Shown: positions 42,004 through 50,719 of the stretch, in pieces
Layout of the letters: the number at the start of each line of letters is the position of its first letter
Position numbering within the stretch: the stretch's first letter is position 1
Assembly: GCF_014196635.1 (NCBI RefSeq)
Contig: NZ_JACIEB010000003.1
Span: forward strand, 248,001 to 312,000
From: Sphingobium fontiphilum
GTDB taxonomy: Bacteria > Pseudomonadota > Alphaproteobacteria > Sphingomonadales > Sphingomonadaceae
DNA length: 64,000 nt
Direction: 5' to 3'
Program-made: the position numbers and the translations under genes
The notes under the pieces: model-generated
Database searches by the model: none
Told to the model about the DNA's origin: nothing
What the model saw: only the letters and a program-made list of their open reading frames with translations

Positions 42004-43295
42004 CGGCGTCGCTTTCCATCATAGGCGAGCGCGCGCATGGGGATGACCAGGCGAACGAGCGCCCCGCCCTCCAGCGGATTGCCCACCTCCACCCGGCCAC
42101 CCAGTTTGCGCACGACATTGACCACCAGGAAGAGGCCCAGGCCACCGCCCGCCCGGCCCTTAGTGGAATGATAGGGGCGGCCGAAGGTTTCGAGCATGTC
42201 GGGCGAAAAGCCGGGGCCGCGATCGGTAAAGTCGAGGATGAGGTCGCCCTCCGCCACCCGCGCCACCATGCCGACGAAGCCGGGCGACACTTCCAGCCCG
42301 TTGTCGATGATGTTGCCGATCACCTGGCGCAGGGCGGGGTCGGACACGATGGGCCGGTCCTGTTCGATGAGGTTGGTCATATAGACCGCGCCGCCGCTGC
42401 GGTCGGACCATTCGCCCGCGATTGCGCCCAGAAAGCTGTTGAGATTGGTGACGGATGGATTTTCGCCCCGCGCCTCCCCCGCCGACAGCAATATGCCCGA
42501 CAGGATGGCCTTGCACCGTTGCAATTCGGTCTGCATTTCATCGAGTTCGCCCGACAGGTCGCGATTGCCCGCAATGGCCGGGTGCGACCGCCAGTCGCCC
42601 AGGATGACCGACATCGTGGCCATGGGCGTGCCCAGTTCATGCGCGGCGCCCGACGCCAGCAGGCCCATGCGCACGATATGATGTTCCTCCGCCGCCTGTT
42701 GCCGCAGGGCGGCGAGCGCGGCGTCGCTGCTGCGCCGGTTGCGGTCGATGCGGATGACGAAGAAGACCAGCAGCGCCGCGATCAGCAGGAAACAGATGAG
42801 GCTGCCCCACAGATAGATGCGCATCGGCTGGCCCGCATGGTGCGGCGGCAGGCCGAGCGGTTCATAGGCGAAGGAGAGAAAGGCGACGGCCAGCGCGGCG
42901 ACGGCGGCGACGATCCAGCTCCAGCTGGGCGGCAGCAGGACGGCGCCGATCACGATCTGAAGCAGGAACAGAAAGGTGAAGGGATTGGTCGTGCCGCCGC
43001 TGAAATAAAGCTGCCAGCCGAGCGCCAGCACGTCGAGCATCAGCGCGCCGAGCAATTCCATATAGGAATAGCCCTCCCGCTCGCGCCCCATGACCATGGT
43101 CGACAGGTTGATGAAGGCGAGCAGCACGGGCGCCGCGACCAGTTGCGGCAGGGGCAGCTCGACGCCCAGCCAGTGGTCCGCGATCCAGATGGTCAGCAAC
43201 TGGCCGATCACCGCCGTCCAGCGCAATTGCACCAGCAACGCCATGTTGCGGGCGCTGGCGAGCGGATAGGACATCTGGGCGAGGGACGCTCTCAT
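42000..43295 (-). CDS. regB: Redox sensor histidine kinase RegB/PrrB family
   Basis: This 431-residue membrane kinase starts at ATG 43295, which overlaps the surf1 stop; an ATG at 43310 is less likely. About six membrane helices precede residue 180, with the quinone-sensing motif FSGGTTNPFTFLFLLQIVIG (G-G-T-x-N-P-F) between helices 3 and 4, as in RegB. The H-box is ASGAAHELGTPMATMSVILG, the N-box IIDNGLEVSPG, and the G-boxes DFTDRGPGFS and GRAGGGLGLFL. It should phosphorylate RegA in response to the quinone pool. I do not see the redox-active Cys reported near the H-box of Rhodobacter RegB. Confidence 0.92.
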   Translation of the reverse strand: MRASLAQMSYPLASARNMALLVQLRWTAVIGQLLTIWIADHWLGVELPLPQLVAAPVLLAFINLSTMVMGREREGYSYMELLGALMLDVLALGWQLYFSGGTTNPFTFLFLLQIVIGAVLLPPSWSWIVAAVAALAVAFLSFAYEPLGLPPHHAGQPMRIYLWGSLICFLLIAALLVFFVIRIDRNRRSSDAALAALRQQAAEEHHIVRMGLLASGAAHELGTPMATMSVILGDWRSHPAIAGNRDLSGELDEMQTELQRCKAILSGILLSAGEARGENPSVTNLNSFLGAIAGEWSDRSGGAVYMTNLIEQDRPIVSDPALRQVIGNIIDNGLEVSPGFVGMVARVAEGDLILDFTDRGPGFSPDMLETFGRPYHSTKGRAGGGLGLFLVVNVVRKLGGRVEVGNPLEGGALVRLVIPMRALAYDGKRRR

Positions 43296-44002
43296 GGTCC
43301 CTTGCGCCATAGCACAACCATGGCCCCGACCGACAGCAGAGCAAGGGCAAACCAGGTCAGCGCATAGACGAGGTGGTTATTGGCGAAACGGATGACGGTG
43401 AGGCCGGGGACGGGGGCGTTCGCGCTGCGGGGGCTTTCTTCGCGGGCGTCGACGAAGAAGCCGTGCTGCGCCCTGACGCGGCCCTGCGCGGCGATGGCGG
43501 CGATGTCGCGGGAATACCAGCGCCCCTCCGCAGGCCGATTGGCGCGCAGCCATGCGCCGCCCGGTTCGGACAGGCGCAGCAGGCCGGTGACGCTGACCGG
43601 TCCGGTGGGCAGGGCGCGGCGCGCTTCATCCGCCTTCGATCCCACCGGCAGGAAGCCGCGATTGACATAGACGAGGCGACCGTCCGCCAGCCGCAGGGGG
43701 GCGAGCACCCAGTAACCGCTGCCCAGATCGGACGCGCCGGCGACCAGAGCGAGCCCGGCGGGATCGTAGACGCCCCGCAGTTGGACGGCGCGATATTCCA
43801 ACGCCCTTGCGCTGGCCGGCGGAATGGCGGCGGCGTCGACCGGCGGCGCCTTCGTCCCCGCGTCGACCCGCGCGATCAGCGCCTCTTTCCAGGCCAGGCG
43901 GCGCACCTGCCACACGCCCAGCGCGACGAAGCCCAGAGCCAGCGCGAACAGCAGGATGATCGGCCCGAACCGACGCCCCCCGGCCGGAGGGGCGGGGGTC
44001 AA
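43292..44002 (-). CDS. SURF1-family oxidase assembly protein (cyo-associated)
   Basis: This SURF1 protein has about 236 residues. The two membrane helices are near the ends (PIILLFALALGFVALGVWQVRRL and YALTWFALALLSVGAMVVLW), with a periplasmic domain between them. GVWQ-x-R, VYVNRGFLP (here GRLVYVNRGFLPVG) and the C-terminal RFANNHLVYALTW (N-x-H-x-x-Y) are the SURF1 signatures. The start is uncertain. TTG 44002 overlaps the cyoD stop (TTGA) and fits the coupling of the whole operon, while a GTG at 44065 would run inside cyoD. A second SURF1 accompanies the cytochrome c oxidase operon later in the window. Confidence 0.88.
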   Translation of the reverse strand: MTPAPPAGGRRFGPIILLFALALGFVALGVWQVRRLAWKEALIARVDAGTKAPPVDAAAIPPASARALEYRAVQLRGVYDPAGLALVAGASDLGSGYWVLAPLRLADGRLVYVNRGFLPVGSKADEARRALPTGPVSVTGLLRLSEPGGAWLRANRPAEGRWYSRDIAAIAAQGRVRAQHGFFVDAREESPRSANAPVPGLTVIRFANNHLVYALTWFALALLSVGAMVVLWRKGP

Positions 44003-44370
44003 GGAACGGCGTCCATCTGATGCGATGTCGGCATCATATTGTGGTTGAGGTGGTACATGACCCACAGCGATCCCGTCAGCACGATCACCACCAGAATGAT
44101 GGTGAACATCAGCGCCAGCAGGTTCCAGCCGCCCTCCGATTTCGCGTTCATGTGCAGGAAGAAGATCATGTGCACCACGATCTGCACCGCCGCGAACCCG
44201 GCGATGACCAGCGCGGTGACGTTCTTGTCGGCGATCGGCCCGGCCATCACCAGCCAGAAGGGGATGGCCGTCAGGACGACCGACAGGATGAAGCCCAGAA
44301 CATAGTCGCGCATCGACCCATGGGCTTCATCATGGACGTCGTGGCCATGGCTTTCGTGCGCGGCGCTCAT
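43999..44370 (-). CDS. cyoD: Cytochrome bo3 ubiquinol oxidase subunit IV
   Basis: This 123-residue protein has three membrane helices: [40 protein letters not shown] and [20 protein letters not shown]. The [18 protein letters not shown] block is diagnostic of CyoD. The N-terminus is His-rich ([14 protein letters not shown]). The subunit supports assembly of the CuB site in subunit I. Start ATG 44370 overlaps the cyoC stop, and its stop overlaps the likely surf1 start. The C-terminus is extended slightly ([13 protein letters not shown]). Confidence 0.95.
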   Translation of the reverse strand: MSAAHESHGHDVHDEAHGSMRDYVLGFILSVVLTAIPFWLVMAGPIADKNVTALVIAGFAAVQIVVHMIFFLHMNAKSEGGWNLLALMFTIILVVIVLTGSLWVMYHLNHNMMPTSHQMDAVP

Positions 44371-44993
44371 CGCAGCATCCCCATCAGATAGACAAAGGTG
44401 AAGACGCCGATCCACACGACGTCGAGGAAGTGCCAGAACAGGCTGAGGCACATCAGCCGGCGGCGATTGGCGGGAATAAGGCCCCGCTGCCCCACCTGCA
44501 CCACCAGCACGAACAGCCAGACGAGGCCGAAAGTGACGTGCAGGCCGTGGGTGCCGACCAGGGTGAAGAAGGCCGACAGGAAGGCGCTGCGCTGGGGCGT
44601 GGCGCCTTCGTGGATCATGTGGGCGAACTCATAGAGCTCGATCGACAGGAAGGCCGCGCCGAACAGCGCCGTCACCAGCAGCCAGCCCTGAACCTGCGCC
44701 TTCGCGCCGCGCTGCATCGCCAGCATGGCGAAGCCATAGGTGATGGAGGAGAAGAGCAGCATCGAGGTGTTGAGCGCCACCAGCGGCAGGTCGAACAGAT
44801 CCTTCGGTCCCGGCCCCGCCGCCAGATTGCCGCCCAGAACGCCAAAGGCGGCGAACAGCATGGCGAAGATCAGGCAATCGCTCATCAGGTAGATCCAGAA
44901 GCCCAGCATGGTGCTGCCGCCTTCGGGATGGTCATGTTCGTGAAGGTCGTAGAAGCGCCCGGTCAGGGTCGCCGCGCTGTTGGCCTCGCTCAT
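44367..44993 (-). CDS. cyoC: Cytochrome bo3 ubiquinol oxidase subunit III
   Basis: This 208-residue haem-copper oxidase subunit III has five membrane helices. [20 protein letters not shown] is helix 1 and [20 protein letters not shown] helix 2. [20 protein letters not shown] holds the G-T-H-G-x-H motif, and [20 protein letters not shown] is the last. It has the short bo3-type form lacking the first two helices of mitochondrial-like subunit III. The start ATG 44993 overlaps the cyoB stop (ATGA). It is part of the cyoABCD-surf1-regBA unit. Confidence 0.96.
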   Translation of the reverse strand: MSEANSAATLTGRFYDLHEHDHPEGGSTMLGFWIYLMSDCLIFAMLFAAFGVLGGNLAAGPGPKDLFDLPLVALNTSMLLFSSITYGFAMLAMQRGAKAQVQGWLLVTALFGAAFLSIELYEFAHMIHEGATPQRSAFLSAFFTLVGTHGLHVTFGLVWLFVLVVQVGQRGLIPANRRRLMCLSLFWHFLDVVWIGVFTFVYLMGMLR

Positions 44994-47005
44994 GCGGCGG
45001 CTCCCTGAAGGCTGGCAAGCTGGCGCGTGCGCGCCGATTCGGTTTCCTCGACGGTTTCGACCGGGATGTGGAAATCGCGGCGGTAGTTGAACGTGTGGGC
45101 GATGGCGGCGACGAGCAGCGCGGCGAAGCTGGCCAGGGCGAGCCACCATATGTGCCAGATCAGCGCGAAGCCGCAGACCGTGGCGATGCCCGCCAGGATG
45201 ATCCCCGCGCCGGTGTTGCGCGGCATGTGGATCGGGCAGAAGCCGTCGACCGGCCGGGGGACGCCCATCCGCTTCATGTCGGCCCAGGCGTCGAGATCGT
45301 GGACGACCGGCGTGAAGGCGAAATTATAGGCGGGCGGCGGCGAGCTGGTCGACCATTCGAGGGTGCGGCCATTCCAGGGATCGCCGCTTTCGTCGCGCAA
45401 CTTGTCGCGGTTGATGATCGACACCGCATATTGGATCAGCATGGCGGCGATGCCGATGGCGATCAGGCCCGCGCCGATGGCGGCGATGACGAACCAGATT
45501 TGCAGGGACGGATCGTCGAACACGCGCATCCGGCGGGTGACGCCCATCAGGCCCATGACATAGAGCGGGGTGAAGGCCAGCCAGAAGCCGACGACCCAGC
45601 ACCAGAAGCTGACCTTGCCCCAGAACGGCTCCAGACGGAAACCGAAGGCCTTGGGCCACCAGTAGTTGATCGCCGCGAACACGCCGAACACCACGCCGCC
45701 GATGATGACGTTATGGAAATGGGCGATCAGGAACAGCGAATTGTGCAGCACGAAATCGGCCGGGGGCACCGCCAGCAGCACGCCGGTCATGCCGCCGATG
45801 ACGAAGGTCAGCATGAAGGCGACCGTCCACATCATCGGCAGGTCGAACCGGATGCGCGCCCGGTACATGGTGAACAGCCAGTTGAAAAGCTTGGCCCCCG
45901 TCGGGATCGAAATCACCATGGTGGTGATGCCGAAAAAGCTGTTGACGCTGGCGCCCGACCCCATGGTGAAGAAATGGTGCAGCCACACGACATAGGACAG
46001 GATGGTGATGACCACCGTCGCATAGACCATCGACGTATAGCCAAAGAGCCGCTTGCCGCAGAAGGTGGAGGTGACTTCGGAAAAGACGCCGAACACCGGC
46101 AGCACCAGGATGTAGACTTCCGGATGGCCCCAGATCCAGATCAGGTTCACATACATCATCGGCGAACCGCCGAAGTCGTTGGTGAAGAAATTGGTGCCGA
46201 TATAGCGGTCGGCAGTCAGCAGCGCGAGCACGGCGGTCAGCACCGGAAAGGAGGCGACGATCAGCACGTTGGTGCACAGCGACGTCCAGGTGAAGACCGG
46301 CATCTTCATCAGGTTCATGCCCGGCGCGCGCATCTTCACGATGGTCGCGATCAGGTTGATGCCCGATAATGTCGTGCCCACGCCCGCTATCTGGAGCGCC
46401 CAGATATAGTAATCGACGCCGACGCTGGGGCTGTAGGCGATGCCCGACAGCGGCGGATAGGCGAGCCAGCCGGTCTGGGCGAATTCGCCGATGAACAGCG
46501 ACGCCATGACCAGCGCGGCGCCCGACGCCGTCATCCAGAAGCTGAAATTGTTGAGGAAGGGAAAGCTGACGTCGCGCGCGCCGATCTGAAGCGGGACGAC
46601 ATAGTTCATCAGGCCGGTGACGAAGGGCATCGCCACGAAGAAGATCATGATCACGCCATGGGCGGTGAAAATCTGGTCATAATGGTGGGCGTTGAGATAG
46701 CCTTCCGACCCGTTGAACGCCATCGCCTGTTGCAGGCGCATCATTACCGCATCGGCAAAGCCGCGCAGGAACATGATGAGGCCGAGCACCATGTACATGA
46801 TGCCGATCTTCTTGTGGTCCACGCTGGTGAACCATTCCTTCCACAAATAGCCCCAGAGCCTGAAATAAGTGAGCGCGCCGACCAGCGCGACGCCGCCCAG
46901 CATCACCGCGACAAAGGTCGCGACGACAATGGGTTCATGCAGCGGCAGCGAATCGAGCGTCAGGCGGCCGAACAGGAACGACCAGCTTTGGTCAGGGGAG
47001 GTCAT
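44990..47005 (-). CDS. cyoB: Cytochrome bo3 ubiquinol oxidase subunit I
   Basis: This 671-residue catalytic subunit has about 15 membrane helices. Low-spin haem ligands lie in [16 protein letters not shown] and in the [17 protein letters not shown] region. [21 protein letters not shown] contains the CuB His and the cross-linked Tyr, and [18 protein letters not shown] the other CuB His pair. [17 protein letters not shown] contains the K-channel region. It reduces oxygen to water using ubiquinol and pumps protons. Length exceeds aa3-type subunit I because of the extra N- and C-terminal helices typical of bo3. It lies 18 bases after cyoA. Confidence 0.97.
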   Translation of the reverse strand: MTSPDQSWSFLFGRLTLDSLPLHEPIVVATFVAVMLGGVALVGALTYFRLWGYLWKEWFTSVDHKKIGIMYMVLGLIMFLRGFADAVMMRLQQAMAFNGSEGYLNAHHYDQIFTAHGVIMIFFVAMPFVTGLMNYVVPLQIGARDVSFPFLNNFSFWMTASGAALVMASLFIGEFAQTGWLAYPPLSGIAYSPSVGVDYYIWALQIAGVGTTLSGINLIATIVKMRAPGMNLMKMPVFTWTSLCTNVLIVASFPVLTAVLALLTADRYIGTNFFTNDFGGSPMMYVNLIWIWGHPEVYILVLPVFGVFSEVTSTFCGKRLFGYTSMVYATVVITILSYVVWLHHFFTMGSGASVNSFFGITTMVISIPTGAKLFNWLFTMYRARIRFDLPMMWTVAFMLTFVIGGMTGVLLAVPPADFVLHNSLFLIAHFHNVIIGGVVFGVFAAINYWWPKAFGFRLEPFWGKVSFWCWVVGFWLAFTPLYVMGLMGVTRRMRVFDDPSLQIWFVIAAIGAGLIAIGIAAMLIQYAVSIINRDKLRDESGDPWNGRTLEWSTSSPPPAYNFAFTPVVHDLDAWADMKRMGVPRPVDGFCPIHMPRNTGAGIILAGIATVCGFALIWHIWWLALASFAALLVAAIAHTFNYRRDFHIPVETVEETESARTRQLASLQGAAA

Positions 47006-47023
47006 GGGGCTATCGTCCGCAAA

Positions 47024-48241
47024 TCAGGAGAGGGGAGACTTCGCCGCGCGGTCAAGGGCCGCAGGAGCGAGGCTGAGAGTATCGGTGGGGCGCGACTGGG
47101 CGGGCCGGGCGATGCCCGCGCCGCGCAGCGGCGACACGCTGGCGGGGGCCCGCCATTCCTGCGACAGGGCGGCGGTGGGGCTGTTGTCGGCGCACATCGC
47201 CTTCACCCATTTTTCGGCGGCCAGCAATGCGCCCGGCGCGACATTGGCCACATGTTCGCGGCCGAACTTGTCATAGGTGAGCGCGGCGGTGTTGAACCCG
47301 CCCGCCTTGCCCGTGCCGCCGCGCGCGTCGAGCGCCATCATCTGGCTCATGCACATCTTGCCGGGGCGCACGCACAGGTTGACGACCGCGTCGAACAGGT
47401 CGGGGGCGACGGCGGCATAATGGCGCACGGCTTCCTGCTCGCTGGGCTTTTCAAGCTCCAGATAGGCGGCGCGATCGAGCAGGCCGCTTTCAGCCCTGAC
47501 GCCGGCGGCCCACTGGTCGAAACCCTGCGCCGACAAGCCCCTCATCGCGAAGCGCATGTGCGAGAAGCCGGCGCCGCTATAATTGGCGGAGAAGCCCGCA
47601 TAGAGGCCTTCGCGGTTGAGGACGGCGTGCAGCTTCGTTTCCATGCCCGGCATGGCGTAGATCTGTCCCGCGAGCGCGGGCGCGTAAAAGCTGTTCATCA
47701 CCGAGGAGGAGGTGATGCGGAACTTGATCGGCCGGTCGGTCGGCAGCACCAGTTCGTTGACGGTCGCGATCTTCTGCTCCGGATAGATGAACAGCCATTT
47801 CCAGTCGAGCGCGACGACATTCACCTCCAGCGGCTTTACCGTCGCCGACACAGCCTTGCCCGCGTCGATGCGGCCGATGGTGCGATAGGGATCGAGCAAA
47901 TGGGTGCCCGCCCAGGTGACCGCGCCCAGCGCGATGATGATGAGCAGCGGGGCCGACCAGATCACCAGTTCCAACTGGGTCGAATGGTGCCAGTCGGGTT
48001 CGTAGCGCGCGTCCTGATTGGCGGCGCGATAATGCCAGGCGAACCAGATGGTCAGCGCCATGACGGGCACGATGATGAGCAGCATCAGCACTGTGGCGAC
48101 GATCACCAGATCGGCCTGTTGCCGGGCGACATCGCCGGCCGGGTTCATCACCACCCAGTCGCAGCCGCCCAGCAGCGCCAGCGGGGAAAGGGCCAGGGCA
48201 GAGCGCAGCGCGCGCGCCGGATTCGAAAGGATCGCTACCAT
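47024..48241 (-). CDS. cyoA: Cytochrome bo3 ubiquinol oxidase subunit II
   Basis: This 405-residue lipoprotein-type subunit II has a signal ending in the lipobox ALLGGCDW (Cys at about 27). Two membrane helices follow (VIVATVLMLLIIVPVMALTIWF and LELVIWSAPLLIIIALGAVTW), then a periplasmic cupredoxin domain. The CuA ligands of cytochrome c oxidases are missing, as expected for a quinol oxidase. The family block SSVMNSFYAPALAGQIYAMPGM and NYSGAGFSHMRFAMRG are present. The C-terminus is about 90 residues longer than E. coli CyoA and Ala/Pro-rich. It heads the operon, and an FNR-type palindrome lies 58 bases upstream of its start. Confidence 0.96.
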   Translation of the reverse strand: MVAILSNPARALRSALALSPLALLGGCDWVVMNPAGDVARQQADLVIVATVLMLLIIVPVMALTIWFAWHYRAANQDARYEPDWHHSTQLELVIWSAPLLIIIALGAVTWAGTHLLDPYRTIGRIDAGKAVSATVKPLEVNVVALDWKWLFIYPEQKIATVNELVLPTDRPIKFRITSSSVMNSFYAPALAGQIYAMPGMETKLHAVLNREGLYAGFSANYSGAGFSHMRFAMRGLSAQGFDQWAAGVRAESGLLDRAAYLELEKPSEQEAVRHYAAVAPDLFDAVVNLCVRPGKMCMSQMMALDARGGTGKAGGFNTAALTYDKFGREHVANVAPGALLAAEKWVKAMCADNSPTAALSQEWRAPASVSPLRGAGIARPAQSRPTDTLSLAPAALDRAAKSPLS

Positions 48242-48278
48242 GCGTGCCGGTTAGAAGCGGCCGTTCGCAGTTGCGATA

Positions 48279-48291
48279 GGACATTTTGTCC
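48279..48291. promoter_or_regulatory. Perfect palindrome GGACA-TTT-TGTCC in cyoA upstream region
   Basis: This 13-base perfect inverted repeat lies 38 bases before the cyoA start and 8 bases from the FNR-type site. Its half-site GGACA recurs at 48313-48317. The regulator is unknown; position suggests a second operator for cyoA or for the divergent transporter. Confidence 0.4.
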
Positions 48292-48298
48292 AATCCCT

Positions 48299-48312
48299 TT
48301 GATCTACATCAA
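48299..48312. promoter_or_regulatory. FNR/Anr-type box in the cyoA-MFS divergent promoter region
   Basis: TTGAT-CTAC-ATCAA matches the FNR consensus TTGAT-N4-ATCAA exactly, as a perfect palindrome. It is 58 bases upstream of the cyoA start and 84 bases upstream of the MFS start. Repression of the aerobic bo3 oxidase under oxygen limitation is the expected use (inference from known FNR/FixK targets). No FNR gene is in the window. Confidence 0.8.
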
Positions 48313-48396
48313 GGACAATAGGGCGATGCGTTGAACGTCCCCACAGCGGGGGCGACCCATATTGATTCCCGCGCAGGGACCGGAGAAGCACAACCC

Positions 48397-49698
48397 ATGT
48401 CCGCCGCCGCCATCGACGCCCCCGAACTGGCTCATGACCATGGCCCGGTTTCGCCCGGCGAAATCGCCATCGGCGTCATCATTGGCCGCACGTCGGAATT
48501 TTTCGACTTCTTCGTCTATGCCATCGCGTCTGTGCTGGTCTTCCCCGGTTTCTTCTTTCCCTTTGTCGATCCGCTGACGGGCACGCTCTGGTCCTTCGCC
48601 ATTTTCGCGCTGGCCTTCATCGCGCGGCCGGTCGGCTCCATCCTGTTCATGGCGATCGACCGCGCCTATGGCCGGGGCTTCAAGCTGACCGCCGCTCTGT
48701 TCCTGCTGGGCGGATCGACCGCCGCCATCGCCTTCCTGCCCGGTTACGAGACGCTGGGCATGGGCGCGATCTGGCTTCTGGCGCTGTTCCGCATGGGCCA
48801 GGGCGTCGCGCTGGGCGGCACATGGGATGGGCTTGCATCGCTGCTGGCGCTGAACGCCCCGCCCGAAAAGCGCGGCTGGTATGCGATGATCCCGCAACTG
48901 GGCGCGCCGCTCGGCCTGATCGTGGCGAGCCTGCTCTTCGCCTATTTCACCGCCATCCTGCCGGGCGCGGACTTTCTGGAATGGGGCTGGCGCTTTCCCT
49001 TCTTCGTCGCCTTCGCGATCAACGTCGTCGCGCTGTTCGCGCGGCTGCGCATCGTGGTGACGCCGGAGTTCCAGCATCTGTTCGAAACCCGCGACCTTCA
49101 GCCCGAACGCGCGCTGGTGACGCTGAGCACCGAATGGCGGACCATCGTCATCGGCGCCTTTGCCCCGCTGGCGAGCTTTGCCCTGTTTCACATGGTGACG
49201 GTGTTCCCATTGTCCTGGGTGTTCCTGTTCACCACCGAGGCGCCGACCACTTTCCTGCTGATCGAGGCGGCGGCCGCAGCGTTGGGCGTCATCGCCATCG
49301 TGGTTTCGGGCAAGCTCGCCGACCGGATCGGGCGGCGGCGCCTGCTCGGCTATACCGCCGCCGCCATCGCCGCGTTCAGCGGTTTCGCGCCGCAGCTCCT
49401 CGACCTGGGCGAAGGCGGCGAAATCGCCTTCATGGGTCTGGGCTTCATCCTGCTGGGCCTCGCCTTCGGCCAGTCGTCGGGCGCGGTGTCGGCCAATTTC
49501 GCCACCCGCCACCGCTATACCGGATCGGCGTTGACCAGCGATCTCGCCTGGCTGTTCGGCGCGGGCTTCGCGCCGCTGGTCGCGCTGTGGCTATCGGCCC
49601 ATTATGGCCTGCTGGCGTCGGGCGCTTACCTGTTGTCGGGCGCGGTGGCGACGCTGGTGGCGCTGTGGCTGAACAGCGAACTGGGCAAGGCGCGCTGA
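48397..49698 (+). CDS. MFS transporter (metabolite:H+ symporter-like)
   Basis: This 433-residue major facilitator protein has 12 predicted membrane helices. After helix 1 comes SEFFDFFVYAIASVLVFPGFF, which resembles the metabolite:H+ symporter group (ProP/ShiA/KgtP-like, E-x-F-D-F-x-x-Y). ALFRMGQGVALGGTWDGLASL corresponds to the helix 4 region, and SGKLADRIGRRRLLGYTAAA is the second MFS signature (G-x-x-x-D-R-x-G-R-R). Substrates are usually carboxylates or osmolytes; the actual one is unknown. It is divergent from cyoA and could share control by the intervening palindromes. Confidence 0.9.
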   Translation: MSAAAIDAPELAHDHGPVSPGEIAIGVIIGRTSEFFDFFVYAIASVLVFPGFFFPFVDPLTGTLWSFAIFALAFIARPVGSILFMAIDRAYGRGFKLTAALFLLGGSTAAIAFLPGYETLGMGAIWLLALFRMGQGVALGGTWDGLASLLALNAPPEKRGWYAMIPQLGAPLGLIVASLLFAYFTAILPGADFLEWGWRFPFFVAFAINVVALFARLRIVVTPEFQHLFETRDLQPERALVTLSTEWRTIVIGAFAPLASFALFHMVTVFPLSWVFLFTTEAPTTFLLIEAAAAALGVIAIVVSGKLADRIGRRRLLGYTAAAIAAFSGFAPQLLDLGEGGEIAFMGLGFILLGLAFGQSSGAVSANFATRHRYTGSALTSDLAWLFGAGFAPLVALWLSAHYGLLASGAYLLSGAVATLVALWLNSELGKAR

Positions 49699-49705
49699 AC
49701 GGGCG

Positions 49706-50575
49706 TCAGCGCCGCCAGCGCGCCCAGATGGCGGTGGGCAGCAACAGGCCGCGCGATTCCTCCCGCACGACGAGCTCGCCCGCCTCGACCGTGCCGGGCA
49801 GGTCGGCGAACGCCTGTTTCAGCAATTCGCCGATGGCCAGCGCCGACATGCGCACGGCATAGACGGTCAGGAACAGGAAACGGCTGTCGGCGTCGAGCAA
49901 CTGGCGGCAGTTGGCGATGAGGCCGGGCAGATCCTCCTCCAGCCGCCAGACCTCGCCATCGGGGCCACGGCCATATTTGGGCGGATCGAGCAAGATGCCG
50001 TCATAACGGCGGCCGCGCCGCACTTCACGCGCGACGAATTTGGCGGCGTCGTCGACGATCCAGCGGACGGGGCGGTCGTCCAGTCCGGATAGGGTCGCGT
50101 TGGCGCGGGCCTGCGCCACCGATTTCTTCGACGCGTCGACATGGACCATGCGCGCGCCGCCGGCCGCCATGGCGAGCGTGCCGACGCCGGTGTAGCCGAA
50201 GAGGTTCATCACGTCGGCTTCCGCCTTGTCGGCGGTGCGTTCGCGCATCCACTCCCACACCGGCACCATGTCGGGGAAGAAGCCGAGATGGCGAAAGGGG
50301 GTGCAGCTCGACTGGAAGGTCACCTCGTTCCAGGAAAGCGGCCAGCCTTCGGCCGGAACGGGACGCTCATAATACCAGCGGCCGCCGCCATCCTCATCCG
50401 ATCCGGGGATGAATTCGCCGTCGGCGCGCCAGTCGCCGGTCGCAGGCGCCCACATCGCCTGCGGTTCGGGACGGATGAAGCGGAAGCGGCCATAGCGTTC
50501 GAGCTTGCGGCCATGGCCCGAATCGATGAGGCCATAATCGGCCCAGGGTTCGCCGATGAGGGTCTTGAGTTCCAC
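49706..50575 (-). CDS. Class I SAM-dependent rRNA-type methyltransferase
   Basis: This 289-residue methyltransferase belongs to the RlmI/RlmK-like group by its C-terminal half. DVMNLFGYTGVGTLAMAAGGARMVHVD binds SAM, KKSVAQARANATLSGL gives the second motif and YDGILLDPPKYGRGPDGE holds the motif IV D-P-P-K. RFLFLTVYAVRMSALAIGEL follows. The N-terminal part has no PUA domain and instead a specific region (WADYGLIDSGHGRKLERYGRF). It probably methylates a cytosine or guanine in rRNA; the position cannot be assigned. It is convergent with the MFS gene (7 bases between stops). The stretch upstream is a REP-like repeat. Confidence 0.85.
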   Translation of the reverse strand: MELKTLIGEPWADYGLIDSGHGRKLERYGRFRFIRPEPQAMWAPATGDWRADGEFIPGSDEDGGGRWYYERPVPAEGWPLSWNEVTFQSSCTPFRHLGFFPDMVPVWEWMRERTADKAEADVMNLFGYTGVGTLAMAAGGARMVHVDASKKSVAQARANATLSGLDDRPVRWIVDDAAKFVAREVRRGRRYDGILLDPPKYGRGPDGEVWRLEEDLPGLIANCRQLLDADSRFLFLTVYAVRMSALAIGELLKQAFADLPGTVEAGELVVREESRGLLLPTAIWARWRR

Positions 50576-50588
50576 TTTTCAACAACCT

Positions 50589-50704
50589 CCGTTCGCCCTG
50601 AGTAGCCGCTGAGCGAAGTCGAAGCGGCATATCGAAGGGTGAGTAGCGCGCTTATGCTTCGATACGGGCCTTCGACAAGCTCAGTCCCTACTCAGCACGA
50701 ACGG
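50589..50704. repeat. Sphingomonad-type extragenic palindromic (REP-like) repeat pair
   Basis: CCGTTCGCCCTGAGTAGCCG at the left end is repeated in inverted form at the right end, which on the opposite strand reads CCGTTCGTGCTGAGTAGGGA. Both arms continue into a CTGAGC-x2-x-GTCGAAG block. The arms form an imperfect inverted repeat about 36 bases long around an internal hairpin. Such CTTCGACAAGCTCAG...GAACGG elements are widespread between sphingomonad genes. It fills the gap between the methyltransferase and thrC genes. Confidence 0.85.
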
Positions 50705-50719
50705 TAAAATATATGCCGA

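Noticed and set aside
46658-48334. Plus-strand open frame opposite cyoA and the start of cyoB
   Set aside because: It is antisense to clearly recognised oxidase genes, with no ribosome binding site or family signature.
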